Source of the DNA: Gordonia asplenii
GTDB taxonomy: Bacteria; Actinomycetota; Actinomycetes; Mycobacteriales; Mycobacteriaceae
NCBI RefSeq assembly: GCF_012933505.1
Contig: NZ_JABBNB010000025.1
Coordinates: forward strand, 43,944 to 107,943
Length of the DNA: 64,000 nt
Direction: 5' to 3'
The notes under the pieces were generated by a model. It made no database searches. It was not told the origin of the DNA and saw only the letters and a program-made list of their open reading frames with translations. The position numbers and the translations under genes are program-made. Position 1 is the first letter of the stretch, and each line of letters starts with the position of its first letter. This document shows positions 36,279 through 44,901 of this stretch, piece after piece.

Positions 36279-37466
36279 ATGCGCAGCGCGCCGCGACGCC
36301 CCCACCCGGCACCGATTCACACCGGTGGTCGGGCAGCGGCGAATCCAACCGCCAGGGCGCCCGTCGAGCACGCCCGCACAGCACGAGCCAAACTCCTGAC
36401 CGCGACGGCGGTCGTCCTGGCGGCCGCGCTTCTACTGACGGTCGGCACATCGTATGTTCGCGCGATCACCGCTCCCGGCTATACGAGTTTCGCGGACAAA
36501 ACATCGTCGTGGCTGCGCGACCACGGAGCCGGCCCCCTCGTCGACCAAGTCGAAACGTGGTACTACACCCGCCACCAACCGTCGCGCGAGGCCGCCGACA
36601 TCAACCAATTCCAGCATGGCCAACCTGCACAAACCGCGGCGATCGCACTGCCGAACCTGCCCGTCCCCACTGGCTCGCATACACCGCCACGCTGGGTGGC
36701 CGGCCGTACCCGGCACGGGCGACCGACCGTCTACATCAGCGCATTCGAACCCGACCCGACCCACCCCAGTATCGTCACCGGCGTCGCGATCATCGACTCC
36801 ACCGCCACGACAACGCACTACATGACCGGAACTCAGCAGCCGCGGTCCCCGGTCGGCCAGAGCCCCGCCAAAGTACCCACGACAGAAGCCGCAAGCCTCG
36901 TGGCCGTCTTCAACTCCGGATTCCGATTCGACGACATCACCGGTGGCGTCTACGCGTTCGGCCATGAATACAAACCACTGATCGTCGGTCAAGCTACAGC
37001 CACGATCGACGACCACGGCCGACTCGACGTCGGTCAATGGGGTCGGGACGTCACAAACACGGCGCACCTGGTCGCGGCTCGCCAGAACCTCGCTCTGATC
37101 GTGGACCACGCCGCGGCGCTCCCACAGCAGTCCACCAGCAGCGCCGCTTGGGGCGGAACTCACCTTCAATACCAGTACACCTGGCGATCGGGCCTCGGCG
37201 TCGACCACAACGGAAACATCGTCTACGTCATCGGCAACCACCTCGATCTAGCGACCCTCGCCACCGCACTCGCCGACGCCGGTGCGGTACGCGCCATGCA
37301 ACTCGACATGCACCCCGGCATGTCCACATTCACCATCTTCACCCCGACCGTGTCCAGCCCCCACCGTCTCAACCCGACAAAGCTGCTGCCCTGGACCCCC
37401 GGCCCCGCTACTCGATACCTCACCACCGACCGCCGCGACTTCTTCTACACGACGCTCGCGGGTTAG
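36279..37466 (+). CDS. DUF2233/phosphodiester glycosidase-like membrane-anchored protein
   Basis: A 395-residue protein with an N-terminal signal anchor (~38-60, LLTATAVVLAAALLLTVG) and an extracytoplasmic domain. That domain contains LVAVFNSGFRFDDITGG, RSGLGVDHNGNIVYVIG, ALADAGAVRAMQLDMHPGMS and RDFFYTTL. The pattern of NxGF, then G(V/L)GxxxxGxxxYV, then AxxAMxLDM is that of the NAGPA/DUF2233 phosphodiester glycosidase family, which removes sugars from phosphodiester-linked glycans or teichoic-type polymers. Preceded by operator site 3, so it probably joins PAP2 in a two-component envelope-remodelling regulon. Confidence 0.88.
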   Translation: MRSAPRRPHPAPIHTGGRAAANPTARAPVEHARTARAKLLTATAVVLAAALLLTVGTSYVRAITAPGYTSFADKTSSWLRDHGAGPLVDQVETWYYTRHQPSREAADINQFQHGQPAQTAAIALPNLPVPTGSHTPPRWVAGRTRHGRPTVYISAFEPDPTHPSIVTGVAIIDSTATTTHYMTGTQQPRSPVGQSPAKVPTTEAASLVAVFNSGFRFDDITGGVYAFGHEYKPLIVGQATATIDDHGRLDVGQWGRDVTNTAHLVAARQNLALIVDHAAALPQQSTSSAAWGGTHLQYQYTWRSGLGVDHNGNIVYVIGNHLDLATLATALADAGAVRAMQLDMHPGMSTFTIFTPTVSSPHRLNPTKLLPWTPGPATRYLTTDRRDFFYTTLAG

Positions 37467-37580
37467 CTGCGATGCACGATTGCAATGCATCGACCGCCGC
37501 GGCGATCTCGACCAGACTCGCCGATTCTCGAGTCGACCCGTCCGACGAAACGCCTCGATCGCGCGATTCAGCCCGGTCGA

Positions 37581-37988
37581 TCATCCTTCACAGTCGGCTA
37601 TCGCGAACAGCAAACCGCCCAACATCGCCATATTCTTCTGGAACTGGACCTGTTGCATCTTTCGTGCGGCCGGGTCGTCGACGCTCCAGAAGGCATGTCC
37701 GGCGATCGTGGTGGGGATCAGCGAACCGACGAGCACGGCAGCCGAGGGGCGTCGCGCGAGTCCGACGATCATCGCGGCGCCAGCCGCGGCCTGCACGGCT
37801 CCGTTGGCACGGACGATCAATTCGTCGTCGGGCAGCGGTATCACCCGACGGAGCGCCGCGAGCATCGGCGCCGCCATGCCAACTCGCGGCCCTGGATCGT
37901 AAGCGGCGTCGAAACCGAGTTTCGCATAGGTGGTGCCCGTGGCCAAGCGTGCCGCGATACGTGCGAGCCGAATCGGTGCGCTACTCAT
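37581..37988 (-). CDS. DoxX family membrane protein
   Basis: A 135-residue, four-helix protein of the DoxX/SURF4-like family. The features are RLATGTTYAKLGFDAAYDPG, RANGAVQAAAGAAMIVGL, LVGSLIPTTIAGHAFWSVDD and QFQKNMAMLGGLLFAIAD, the conserved closing NxAMxGGLL. Family members act in respiratory or redox membrane complexes, but this one cannot be assigned. It is co-directional with the E1-like gene upstream, 92 bases apart. Confidence 0.88.
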   Translation of the reverse strand: MSSAPIRLARIAARLATGTTYAKLGFDAAYDPGPRVGMAAPMLAALRRVIPLPDDELIVRANGAVQAAAGAAMIVGLARRPSAAVLVGSLIPTTIAGHAFWSVDDPAARKMQQVQFQKNMAMLGGLLFAIADCEG

Positions 37989-38080
37989 ACTGTCATTCCT
38001 CTATTGATTCCATATCGACGCGGAGTCGAGATCTGTTGTGGGGTAACAATTTTCAAGTCTTGACGACTGCCGCCGTCCCG

Positions 38081-40411
38081 TCATCCCACCAGGTCCAGCG
38101 CGGCTCGAACGATGCTGTCGGTGTCGATGCCGTGCAGGCGGTAGACGTCGTCGAGCGAACCGACCTGTCCGAATCGGCTGACACCGAGCGCGGCTCCGGG
38201 TACTCCGTGGACCCCGGTGAGAAAGGACAGGGTGTGCGGGTGCCCATCGAGGACCGTGACCATCGGCGCCGCGCGTTCGGCGGGAAAGACCTGGTCCAGA
38301 ATCCAGGTCGGCGACTCAGACAGCCCCCGGCGCGCCTGCATCGCCTCGAACAGCAGGCCGGCGCTCGTCACGCACACCACGTCGGCCGCGATTCCCTGAC
38401 CCGCCAACCGATCTGCGGCAGCGAGGGTCTCCGGCATCAGAGCACCCATGCCGACCAGCGTGACCGCGGGGTCGGGGACTCGACGCAGGAGGTAGGCACC
38501 CGCCACGACGTGACGGCGGCGGCGCTCGCGTGCTGCCGGATCGTCGGGTACCGCAGCGAGGATCTGCGCGACCGGCCTGGTCGAGAGGCGCAGATACGCC
38601 GAACTTCCGTCGGGTCGGCCCAGCCGACTCATCGCGGCGAGCAGCGTCCACTCGGTGTCGATGACGAACGCGGGCTCGTAGCTGACGCACCCCGGTTGCT
38701 CGAGCCCGATCGACGGGGTGGTGATGGACTGGTGCGCACCGCCCTCGGCGGCCAGCGTCACACCCGACGGCGTACCGACCAGGATCGATTGGCCGCCGGC
38801 ATAGATGCCGTACGACCACGGCTCCAGCGCACGCTCGACGAACGGGTCGTACATCACTCCGATGGGGAGCAACGGCTCACCCCAGCGACTCCAGGTGGCG
38901 CCCAGCTCGCCCATCAGGCCGACCAGGTTCGTCTCGGCGATGCCGAGCTCCATGTGTTGCCCGGTCGGCTTCTCTCGCCAGTGCATGATGGTCTCGGCGT
39001 CGTCGTTGAACCAGTTGCGGCGTTCGGTCGGCGACCAGACCTCGACCTTGTTCACCCACCCGGCCAGATTGGTGGTGGAACTGACGTCCGGACTCACCGT
39101 GACGATCCGCTGCGCGGCTGCCGGCGCGTCCCGAGTCAACGAGATCAGCGCGCGGCCCAGAGCCGCCTGCGTCGTCGACGTGCCCGACGGTGTGCGCCCG
39201 AGATCCTCGGGAACCGCAGGCGGAGAATGCATTTCGACCGGAGTCCGGGCCAGCCGCCGTGCGGTCGCCGCGCAGAGCCGACCGGCGTCGCTCGCGGTCG
39301 GGAATCTGGACCACGGCCGGTCCGGGTCGGTGCCCATGCCTGACGCGAGGTCGGCGAACTGATCCGTCGTCAGCAGCGACGAATGATTCTGCGGATGTCC
39401 TTCGGTGGGCAATCCGTGCCCTTTGATGGTGTAGGCGATGATGACGGTCGGTCGGGAGTCGTCGATCTGCGCGTACGCATGACGCAACGCCGCCAGGTCA
39501 TGTCCGCCGAGGTTGCGGATGGCACGGGTCAAGGTGACGTCGTCGAGTTCGGCGAGGAGACCCGCGATCTGTCCGGCCGCGTCGGAGTCACCGGGCAGTC
39601 GGGATCGCAATTCGCTTGCGGTGCAACGCAACAGCCGCTGGTACTCCGGGTTGGGCATACTCAGGATGCGCTCGCGCAGTGCGTCGCCGCCCGCCCGGGT
39701 GAACAGCCGCTCCAGGAGTGCGCCGAATTTCACCGTGATGACCTGCCATCCGGCCGCCCCGAACATGCCCTCCAATCGTCCGGCCGCGATGTTCGGCACC
39801 ACGCGATCCAACGATTGCCGGTTGAGGTCGACGATCCAGACGACCTCCCCCAGGTCCCGCACCGCCGGGTCCAGGATCGCCTCCCACACCGCCCCTTCAT
39901 CGAGTTCGGCGTCGCCGACCAACGAATACTGCCGACCGGCTCCAGTGGAGGTGAGCTTGGCATCGACGTACCGACGGGCGATGGCCGCCCAGATCGGCGC
40001 CGTGGCGCCGATGCCGACCGATCCGGTCGAATAGTCCACCGGATCAGGGTCTTTGATCCGGCTCGGATAAGACTGCAGCCCACCGAATTCGCGCAATGTC
40101 GTCAGATAGGACTCGTCGAGCTCGCCGAGCAGGTAGTTGATGGCGTGCAGCACCGGCGATGCATGCGGCTTCACCGACACCCGATCGCCGGCCTGGAGAT
40201 GTTCGAACCACAGCGACGTCATGATCGACACCATCGACGCGCACGACGCCTGGTGTCCGCCGACTTTCATCCCCGACGGATTCGGCCGGACCCGGTTCGC
40301 GTGGTGGATGATCGCCGTCGAGAGCCAGAGCACCCGCTCTTCGACAGTGCTCAGCGCGTCGGGCACATCCGCGTGGTCGGCGATCTCATCGACGGTCCGT
40401 TGTGCGTTCAT
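38081..40411 (-). CDS. Homodimeric 2-oxoacid dehydrogenase E1-like thiamine enzyme
   Basis: A 776-residue single-chain protein with AceE-like order. The N-terminal thiamine diphosphate domain has GDAELDEG (166-173) and DLNRQSLD (195-202), the Mg/ThDP motif. The pyrimidine domain contains GQHMELGIAETNLVGLMGEL with the conserved catalytic Glu, and a transketolase-C domain ends it. It is about 110 residues shorter than housekeeping AceE and lacks obvious E2-binding extensions. It may act on pyruvate or a branched-chain/aryl 2-oxoacid. The divergent Lrp/AsnC regulator suggests amino-acid-derived 2-oxoacids. Confidence 0.85.
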   Translation of the reverse strand: MNAQRTVDEIADHADVPDALSTVEERVLWLSTAIIHHANRVRPNPSGMKVGGHQASCASMVSIMTSLWFEHLQAGDRVSVKPHASPVLHAINYLLGELDESYLTTLREFGGLQSYPSRIKDPDPVDYSTGSVGIGATAPIWAAIARRYVDAKLTSTGAGRQYSLVGDAELDEGAVWEAILDPAVRDLGEVVWIVDLNRQSLDRVVPNIAAGRLEGMFGAAGWQVITVKFGALLERLFTRAGGDALRERILSMPNPEYQRLLRCTASELRSRLPGDSDAAGQIAGLLAELDDVTLTRAIRNLGGHDLAALRHAYAQIDDSRPTVIIAYTIKGHGLPTEGHPQNHSSLLTTDQFADLASGMGTDPDRPWSRFPTASDAGRLCAATARRLARTPVEMHSPPAVPEDLGRTPSGTSTTQAALGRALISLTRDAPAAAQRIVTVSPDVSSTTNLAGWVNKVEVWSPTERRNWFNDDAETIMHWREKPTGQHMELGIAETNLVGLMGELGATWSRWGEPLLPIGVMYDPFVERALEPWSYGIYAGGQSILVGTPSGVTLAAEGGAHQSITTPSIGLEQPGCVSYEPAFVIDTEWTLLAAMSRLGRPDGSSAYLRLSTRPVAQILAAVPDDPAARERRRRHVVAGAYLLRRVPDPAVTLVGMGALMPETLAAADRLAGQGIAADVVCVTSAGLLFEAMQARRGLSESPTWILDQVFPAERAAPMVTVLDGHPHTLSFLTGVHGVPGAALGVSRFGQVGSLDDVYRLHGIDTDSIVRAALDLVG

Positions 40412-40633
40412 ATCGGAAAGAATCCTTCTCTAGAAGCCTGGTAGCACTCGCCGGGGTTGCTTGTCCTGACTCGATACGAGCGGGCGATTGATGTGCGAAA
40501 GACGCCGGAACGTGTTCCGTTACGGCGCGTGGCGGGCCGGTTGGGCCCGCTCACGCAAGTGAGAGTCTGTGTGCAGATCTCAATGATCAGTCCATCATCG
40601 CTGTACAGTAAGCACAACAACGCGCGAGCACAT

Positions 40634-40648
40634 TGCGCATTGTGCGCA
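40634..40648. promoter_or_regulatory. TGCGCA-TTG-TGCGCA palindrome in the divergent intergenic region
   Basis: Two self-complementary TGCGCA units with a 3-base spacer, ~36 bases before the preferred start of the Lrp gene and ~225 bases upstream of the E1-like gene. This is the right kind of symmetry for an Lrp/AsnC operator. Confidence 0.45.
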
Positions 40649-40683
40649 CACATCTGTTCCGGCCACGTGGAAAGGTTGGCAGT

Positions 40684-41166
40684 TTGCCCAGCGAAGATCG
40701 CTCCGCCGACGTCGACGGAATCGATGCCCGGATCCTGTCGGCGCTCACCGCCGACCCGCGCGCGACCGTCGTGGCGATCGCCGACCGAACCGGATTGGCA
40801 CGCAACACCGTCCAGGCTCGGATGTCCCGGCTCGAAGACCGCGGCGTGCTCCGGTCCTTCGAACGTCGCATCAACCCGTCGGCGCTCGGCTATCCGCTCA
40901 CCGCCTTCGTCCTGACGAGTGTCACCCAGCGACAGTTGACCGCCATCGCCGCGGCGCTCGACGACGTGCCCGAGGTACTCGAAGTTCACGGACTCAGCGG
41001 GGTGAGTGATCTGCTCGTACACGTCGTGGCCCGCGACGCCGACGATCTCTACCGCATCACGGGCATGATCCTCGACATCCCCGGAGTCACCAGAACGACG
41101 ACGGCCCTGGTGATGCGCAAGCTCGTCGACTACCGCATCACCGACTTGGTGAACCGACTGTTGTGA
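40684..41166 (+). CDS. Lrp/AsnC family transcriptional regulator
   Basis: A 160-residue feast/famine regulator. The helix-turn-helix is DGIDARILSALTADPRATVV with ADRTGLARNTVQARMSRLED, followed by the RAM/AsnC effector domain (LTAFVLTSVT, VLEVHGLSGVSDLLVHVVAR, PGVTRTTTALVM) with the conserved GxxDLLV effector loop. TTG 40684 has GGAAAGG upstream; TTG 40633, inside the palindrome, is an alternative that would add 17 residues. Divergent from the E1-like gene, its probable target, with an amino acid or 2-oxoacid as likely effector. Confidence 0.92.
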   Translation: MPSEDRSADVDGIDARILSALTADPRATVVAIADRTGLARNTVQARMSRLEDRGVLRSFERRINPSALGYPLTAFVLTSVTQRQLTAIAAALDDVPEVLEVHGLSGVSDLLVHVVARDADDLYRITGMILDIPGVTRTTTALVMRKLVDYRITDLVNRLL

Positions 41167-41191
41167 CACTGACCGGTCGACACACGCCCCC

Positions 41192-42964
41192 TCACTCCGG
41201 CGGTGCGGGGCGGAGAATCTCAGTCAGCGCGCCGATCAGCGCGTCCACGTGGCTGCCCTCCGGTGCACCGCTGATTCGCCAGGCTATGTGTTTGTCCGGG
41301 CGGATGAGCACCGCACCCGCATCACTGATCTGGCAAACCGCACGCCACCGCCCGTCGGTGTCGAGGTACTCGCCGTGCTCGCCGACCTTGATCGCGGTCA
41401 GTTGGATACCGAATCTGTCCGCGGCCTGTCGGGCGGCGTCGAGCCAGGCGTCACCATCTGGTCCGGTGATCAGTGCGAAACCGCTGCTATGCGGCGACAG
41501 GTCGTGGGTGGACAGTCGCCGACCGTCGTGCTCGAGCCAGGCGTGCGGAAGCCGATGTCCGGGGCGGGTCGACGGGCGGTAGGTGGCGCCCATCGGGTCC
41601 CGCTCGGGCCTCTCGGTGCCGTCCGGGATGAGTGCCCCGACGTCGTATGAGAAGCCGATCTCGAGATCGTGCGCTTGGAATTCGGTGCGCTGGGTGTCGA
41701 GGACGTGGGCGGCGCGGGCGCGGCGGGTCTGTCCCATGGGATCGTCGGCGAAGAAGGCCGCCAAGGCCTGGACGTTCTGTTCGGGGGCCGCGCCGGGCAG
41801 CAGACCGAAGCCGGGGTCGAGGACCAGGTGGTTGAAAAAGGTGAACATGGCCCAGTCGACATTGCGGGTACCGATCGGCTGCCGCTCGGCGGCATAGGTG
41901 GCCAACAACGCAGCCGACGCTTGCCCGCTGAGCACGGCCGCCAACTTCCAGGCCAGGTTGTGGGCATCCTGGAAGGCGGTGTTCAAGCCGAGCCCGGTGG
42001 TCGGCGGGTGTCGGTGCGCGGCGTCGCCGGCGAGAAAGATCCGCCCGTCCTGGTAGCGCTCGGCGACGACGCCTTCGATGATCCAGCTGTTGATTCGATG
42101 GACCCGCATCTCGAGGTCGGGAAGCTTGAGCAGCCCGCGCACCCGGTCGGGCATCAGGCTGTGCTCGTTGCGGGCCGGATCATCCGGTGGCAGAACGGAA
42201 TTCAGAACCCATTCCTCGGACTGCGCACCCCAGGTGGGTCCCATCTGCACGAGTCCGCACCCATCCCAGCCGTCCGGATTGATCAGCCAGGTCATCATGT
42301 CGGCGTCGTCGTAGTATCCGGAGAGGTCAGCGCTGAAGTGGACGCTGATCATGTCGAGGAGTCCGGTCTGGCCGGTCATCTCGATACCCGACATCGGGCC
42401 GACGGTCTTGCCGCCGTCGGCGGCGATGACGTATTGCGCTCGGACCGAATAGGATTCGCGCGAATCCAGATCGGTGACCGACGCGGTCACACCGTCGCTG
42501 TCCTGCCGCAGCCTGGTCAGTTCGTGGTGGAACCGCACGCGACCGGGGCCACGTTCCTCGGCCACGTCGCGCAGCAGCGGCTCGAGCCGACTCTGCGGAT
42601 AGTTGCTGGACAGACACGGACTGTCGCGGGAATAGGTCTCCCGAAGCGCACCGCCGCCGAACGCATCGAGCCGGCCGAGTGATCGCCGGTCCAGTGGTCC
42701 GTCACCACCCAGCGAGGTCGCCCAATTGACGCTGCCCATCTTCTCGATTGGCGTGCCGACCTCGTAGATCGCATCGGCGAGGGCGTGCTGACGGAAGATC
42801 TCCATCGTGCGCTGATTGAGGTAATGCGCCTTGGGCAGTCCGGACCCCGTCAGGCGTCGTTCGATCACGAGATGGTCGATGTTCAAGTCGGACAAGAAGA
42901 TCGACGCGGCCAAACCGCAACCACCGCCGCCGACGATCAAGACCGGCACTTCGGTTATCGACAT
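41192..42964 (-). CDS. FAD-dependent phenol hydroxylase-type monooxygenase (TfdB-like)
   Basis: A 590-residue class A flavoprotein monooxygenase: GxGxxG at 12-17 (VGGGGCGLAAS), DG motif at 183-184 (VIAADGGKT) and FAD ribityl motif GDAAHRHPPTTGLGLN (313-328). The ~180-residue thioredoxin-like C-terminal domain is typical of phenol, 2,4-dichlorophenol and 3-(3-hydroxyphenyl)propionate hydroxylases. It uses NAD(P)H and oxygen to add an ortho hydroxyl to a phenolic ring. ATG 42964 places the FAD fold at the start. First enzyme gene at the left end of the aromatic cluster, followed upstream by the VOC gene. Confidence 0.9.
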   Translation of the reverse strand: MSITEVPVLIVGGGGCGLAASIFLSDLNIDHLVIERRLTGSGLPKAHYLNQRTMEIFRQHALADAIYEVGTPIEKMGSVNWATSLGGDGPLDRRSLGRLDAFGGGALRETYSRDSPCLSSNYPQSRLEPLLRDVAEERGPGRVRFHHELTRLRQDSDGVTASVTDLDSRESYSVRAQYVIAADGGKTVGPMSGIEMTGQTGLLDMISVHFSADLSGYYDDADMMTWLINPDGWDGCGLVQMGPTWGAQSEEWVLNSVLPPDDPARNEHSLMPDRVRGLLKLPDLEMRVHRINSWIIEGVVAERYQDGRIFLAGDAAHRHPPTTGLGLNTAFQDAHNLAWKLAAVLSGQASAALLATYAAERQPIGTRNVDWAMFTFFNHLVLDPGFGLLPGAAPEQNVQALAAFFADDPMGQTRRARAAHVLDTQRTEFQAHDLEIGFSYDVGALIPDGTERPERDPMGATYRPSTRPGHRLPHAWLEHDGRRLSTHDLSPHSSGFALITGPDGDAWLDAARQAADRFGIQLTAIKVGEHGEYLDTDGRWRAVCQISDAGAVLIRPDKHIAWRISGAPEGSHVDALIGALTEILRPAPPE

Positions 42965-43026
42965 CGAGATATGTCTCTTTCTGCTGATGCCCGGCCGACG
43001 GCCCGGCGATGAATGTTGAGTCGGTG

Positions 43027-43590
43027 CTACTCGGCGGCCATCGGATGGGGCAGTTCGGGACTCGTCGTCAGTGCCCACGAGCGTGTCTGCAATTCGGCGC
43101 ACGCGACACCCGCACGTCGTGCTTCGACCATGAGCTCGGGCCGGTAGCCGACGCCGATCGGGTCTGCGTCGTACTCGGCGCCCTCCATGTAGGCGGTGGC
43201 CTCATCCGCGGTCGTGAAGTTGTCGACCTGCATCTCGACATGATTGCCGTCGGGGTCCTCGTAGTAGAGGGAGGTGGTGACGCCGTGCTGTACCGGCTTC
43301 CACGGTTCGATGCCGTTGGCCTTCAACGACAGGTATCTGTCGAGCAGTGCGTCGAGATCCGGGAAGGTGTAGGCGACGTGATTGACGCACGCGGCGTTGT
43401 CCGGTTTGCGGACCAGATCGGGGTTGTGTGCCAGAGCGATGCGGTGGTGCTCGTCGTCGAATGTCAGAAACGACATCCCGTGTCCCTCGTAGACGACATG
43501 GGCGTCGAGCAGGGCGCAGTACCAGTCGCGCATCTCGTCGATCTGTGCGGTCTGGAATACGACATGGGCGAACGTCGGCGAAATGGACAC
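43027..43590 (-). CDS. VOC family dioxygenase-like protein 1
   Basis: A 187-residue vicinal-oxygen-chelate protein. Predicted metal ligands are His9 (FAHVVFQT), His71 (VNHVAYTF) and Glu119 (GNHVEMQVDNF), with DPDGNHVE as the usual strand before the last ligand. It resembles small type I extradiol dioxygenases or glyoxalase-like ring-cleavage proteins acting on catechols. GTG 43590 has AGGAG 6 bases upstream. It closely resembles the protein at 52230 and probably diverged from it by duplication. Ring cleavage after the neighbouring monooxygenase is the likely step; substrate unknown. Confidence 0.88.
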   Translation of the reverse strand: MSISPTFAHVVFQTAQIDEMRDWYCALLDAHVVYEGHGMSFLTFDDEHHRIALAHNPDLVRKPDNAACVNHVAYTFPDLDALLDRYLSLKANGIEPWKPVQHGVTTSLYYEDPDGNHVEMQVDNFTTADEATAYMEGAEYDADPIGVGYRPELMVEARRAGVACAELQTRSWALTTSPELPHPMAAE

Positions 43591-43622
43591 TCTTGTACTC
43601 CTGTTCAGATGGTGTGGGTTGG

Positions 43623-44837
43623 TCAGATCACCGGGGTGATCCGGATATCCGAGTCGACGAGGGACTTTCCGTAGATCTCGTAGCAGACCATCGGTAGGAT
43701 GCCGGCATGTCGGCCAGCGACTTCGGAGTCGCGCCAAATCCGTTGCAGCGGACTGCTTTCGGCGAAGCTGCCCGCGCCGTGCACGTAGAGGAGAGTGTCG
43801 ATGGCCTTGACGACGTGCTCGATCGCCCAGCCGATGTCGGCGCGGATGCGGGCGCGGGCCGAGAAATCCAATTGTTCGCCGCGCGCGGTCGCCGAGTCGA
43901 TGTCGTCGGTCACGCGGTGCGCGTGAAAGTGCGCGGTGTCGATCATCATCGCCGCCTGGGCCAGTTGAAGCTGGACCGCGACGGAGTCGGCCGCTCGGCC
44001 GTAGATCGTGTGGGCCACCGAGCGCTTGGTGACGTTCTCTTTCACGAGCGCCAACGCGGCACGGCCCAGGCCGAGCTGCGGGCCGACCATTCCGACGGTG
44101 AACAACGGGCCGAGCGGCGAGTGGTAGAGCGTCTCGTCGTCGTGTTCGGTGGGGACGATGCCCTCGAGCGCCTCCGGTACCGACATGAGTCGGTGTTCCG
44201 GCACGAAGACACCATCGGCGATCAGGCAATTCGAACCCGACGCGCGCATCCCGGCGACGAACCAGGTCTCTTCGAGATCCAGTTCCCGGCGCGGCACCAG
44301 TGCCATGGCCTGATCCACCACGGCACCGGCATCGTCGGTGACGGGAATACTCAGGACCGACCAGTCGGCATGCAGCGATCCCGAATTGTAGTACCAACGG
44401 CCGCTGATCCGGAACCCGCCGTCGACCTTCATCGACTCCACCAGCGGGGAGAACACTCCCGACACCAGCGCATCTGGGGCGTCGCCCCACACTTCGTCCT
44501 GCGCACGAGTCGGGAAACACCCGGCGAGCCACGCTCCGGAATTCAGCAGCGATACCACCCAGGCGGTACCGCCGTCGGCTTCACCGACCGCCGCCGAGAC
44601 GTCCACCAGGGTCCGCATCGAACTCTCGTATCCGCCATAACGTTTGGGCTGCAACAGTTTGAAGGCTCCGACTTGTTCGAGTGCCCGGAAACTTTCGTCG
44701 ACGACACGCCGCTGCTGCTCGCCCTGGGCGGAGTTCGCGCGCAGGAGGGGCTGGAGTTCGCGGACGCGGTCGACGATGCCTGAGGCGTCGGTCGAGCGGC
44801 GATCGGCGGTGGCGGTGGGGTCGGTCAGGCTGGTCAT
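43623..44837 (-). CDS. HsaA-like flavin-dependent monooxygenase, oxygenase component 1
   Basis: A 404-residue protein with the acyl-CoA dehydrogenase fold: N-terminal helical part (LLQPKRYGGYESSMRTLVDV), middle beta domain (FRISGRWYYNSGSLHADWSV), WFVAGMRASGSNCLIADGVF and a C-terminal helical bundle. The GRWxYxSG and GMRxSGS signatures mark group D two-component monooxygenases (HsaA, HpaB-actinobacterial, DszC-like), which use reduced flavin from a partner reductase and oxygen to hydroxylate phenols, not acyl-CoA dehydrogenation. ATG 44837 has AAGGAG. One of three paralogues here (44902, 50426). Confidence 0.88.
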   Translation of the reverse strand: MTSLTDPTATADRRSTDASGIVDRVRELQPLLRANSAQGEQQRRVVDESFRALEQVGAFKLLQPKRYGGYESSMRTLVDVSAAVGEADGGTAWVVSLLNSGAWLAGCFPTRAQDEVWGDAPDALVSGVFSPLVESMKVDGGFRISGRWYYNSGSLHADWSVLSIPVTDDAGAVVDQAMALVPRRELDLEETWFVAGMRASGSNCLIADGVFVPEHRLMSVPEALEGIVPTEHDDETLYHSPLGPLFTVGMVGPQLGLGRAALALVKENVTKRSVAHTIYGRAADSVAVQLQLAQAAMMIDTAHFHAHRVTDDIDSATARGEQLDFSARARIRADIGWAIEHVVKAIDTLLYVHGAGSFAESSPLQRIWRDSEVAGRHAGILPMVCYEIYGKSLVDSDIRITPVI

Positions 44838-44901
44838 GGTGCACTCCTTGTCGGCACGGGCTGAGTTGTGTGGGGTGTTTTCCGGTGCGGTGCGGGCGTA
44901 T

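Noticed and set aside
37037..39343. Forward 768-codon frame spanning three genes
   Set aside because: Arg/Ser/Pro-rich composition and it overlaps the DUF2233, DoxX and E1-like genes in wrong frames.
43600..44532. N-terminal extension of VOC protein 1
   Set aside because: The extension overlaps oxygenase 1 in another frame; the GTG at 43590 has a good ribosome site and gives the paralogue's N-terminus.
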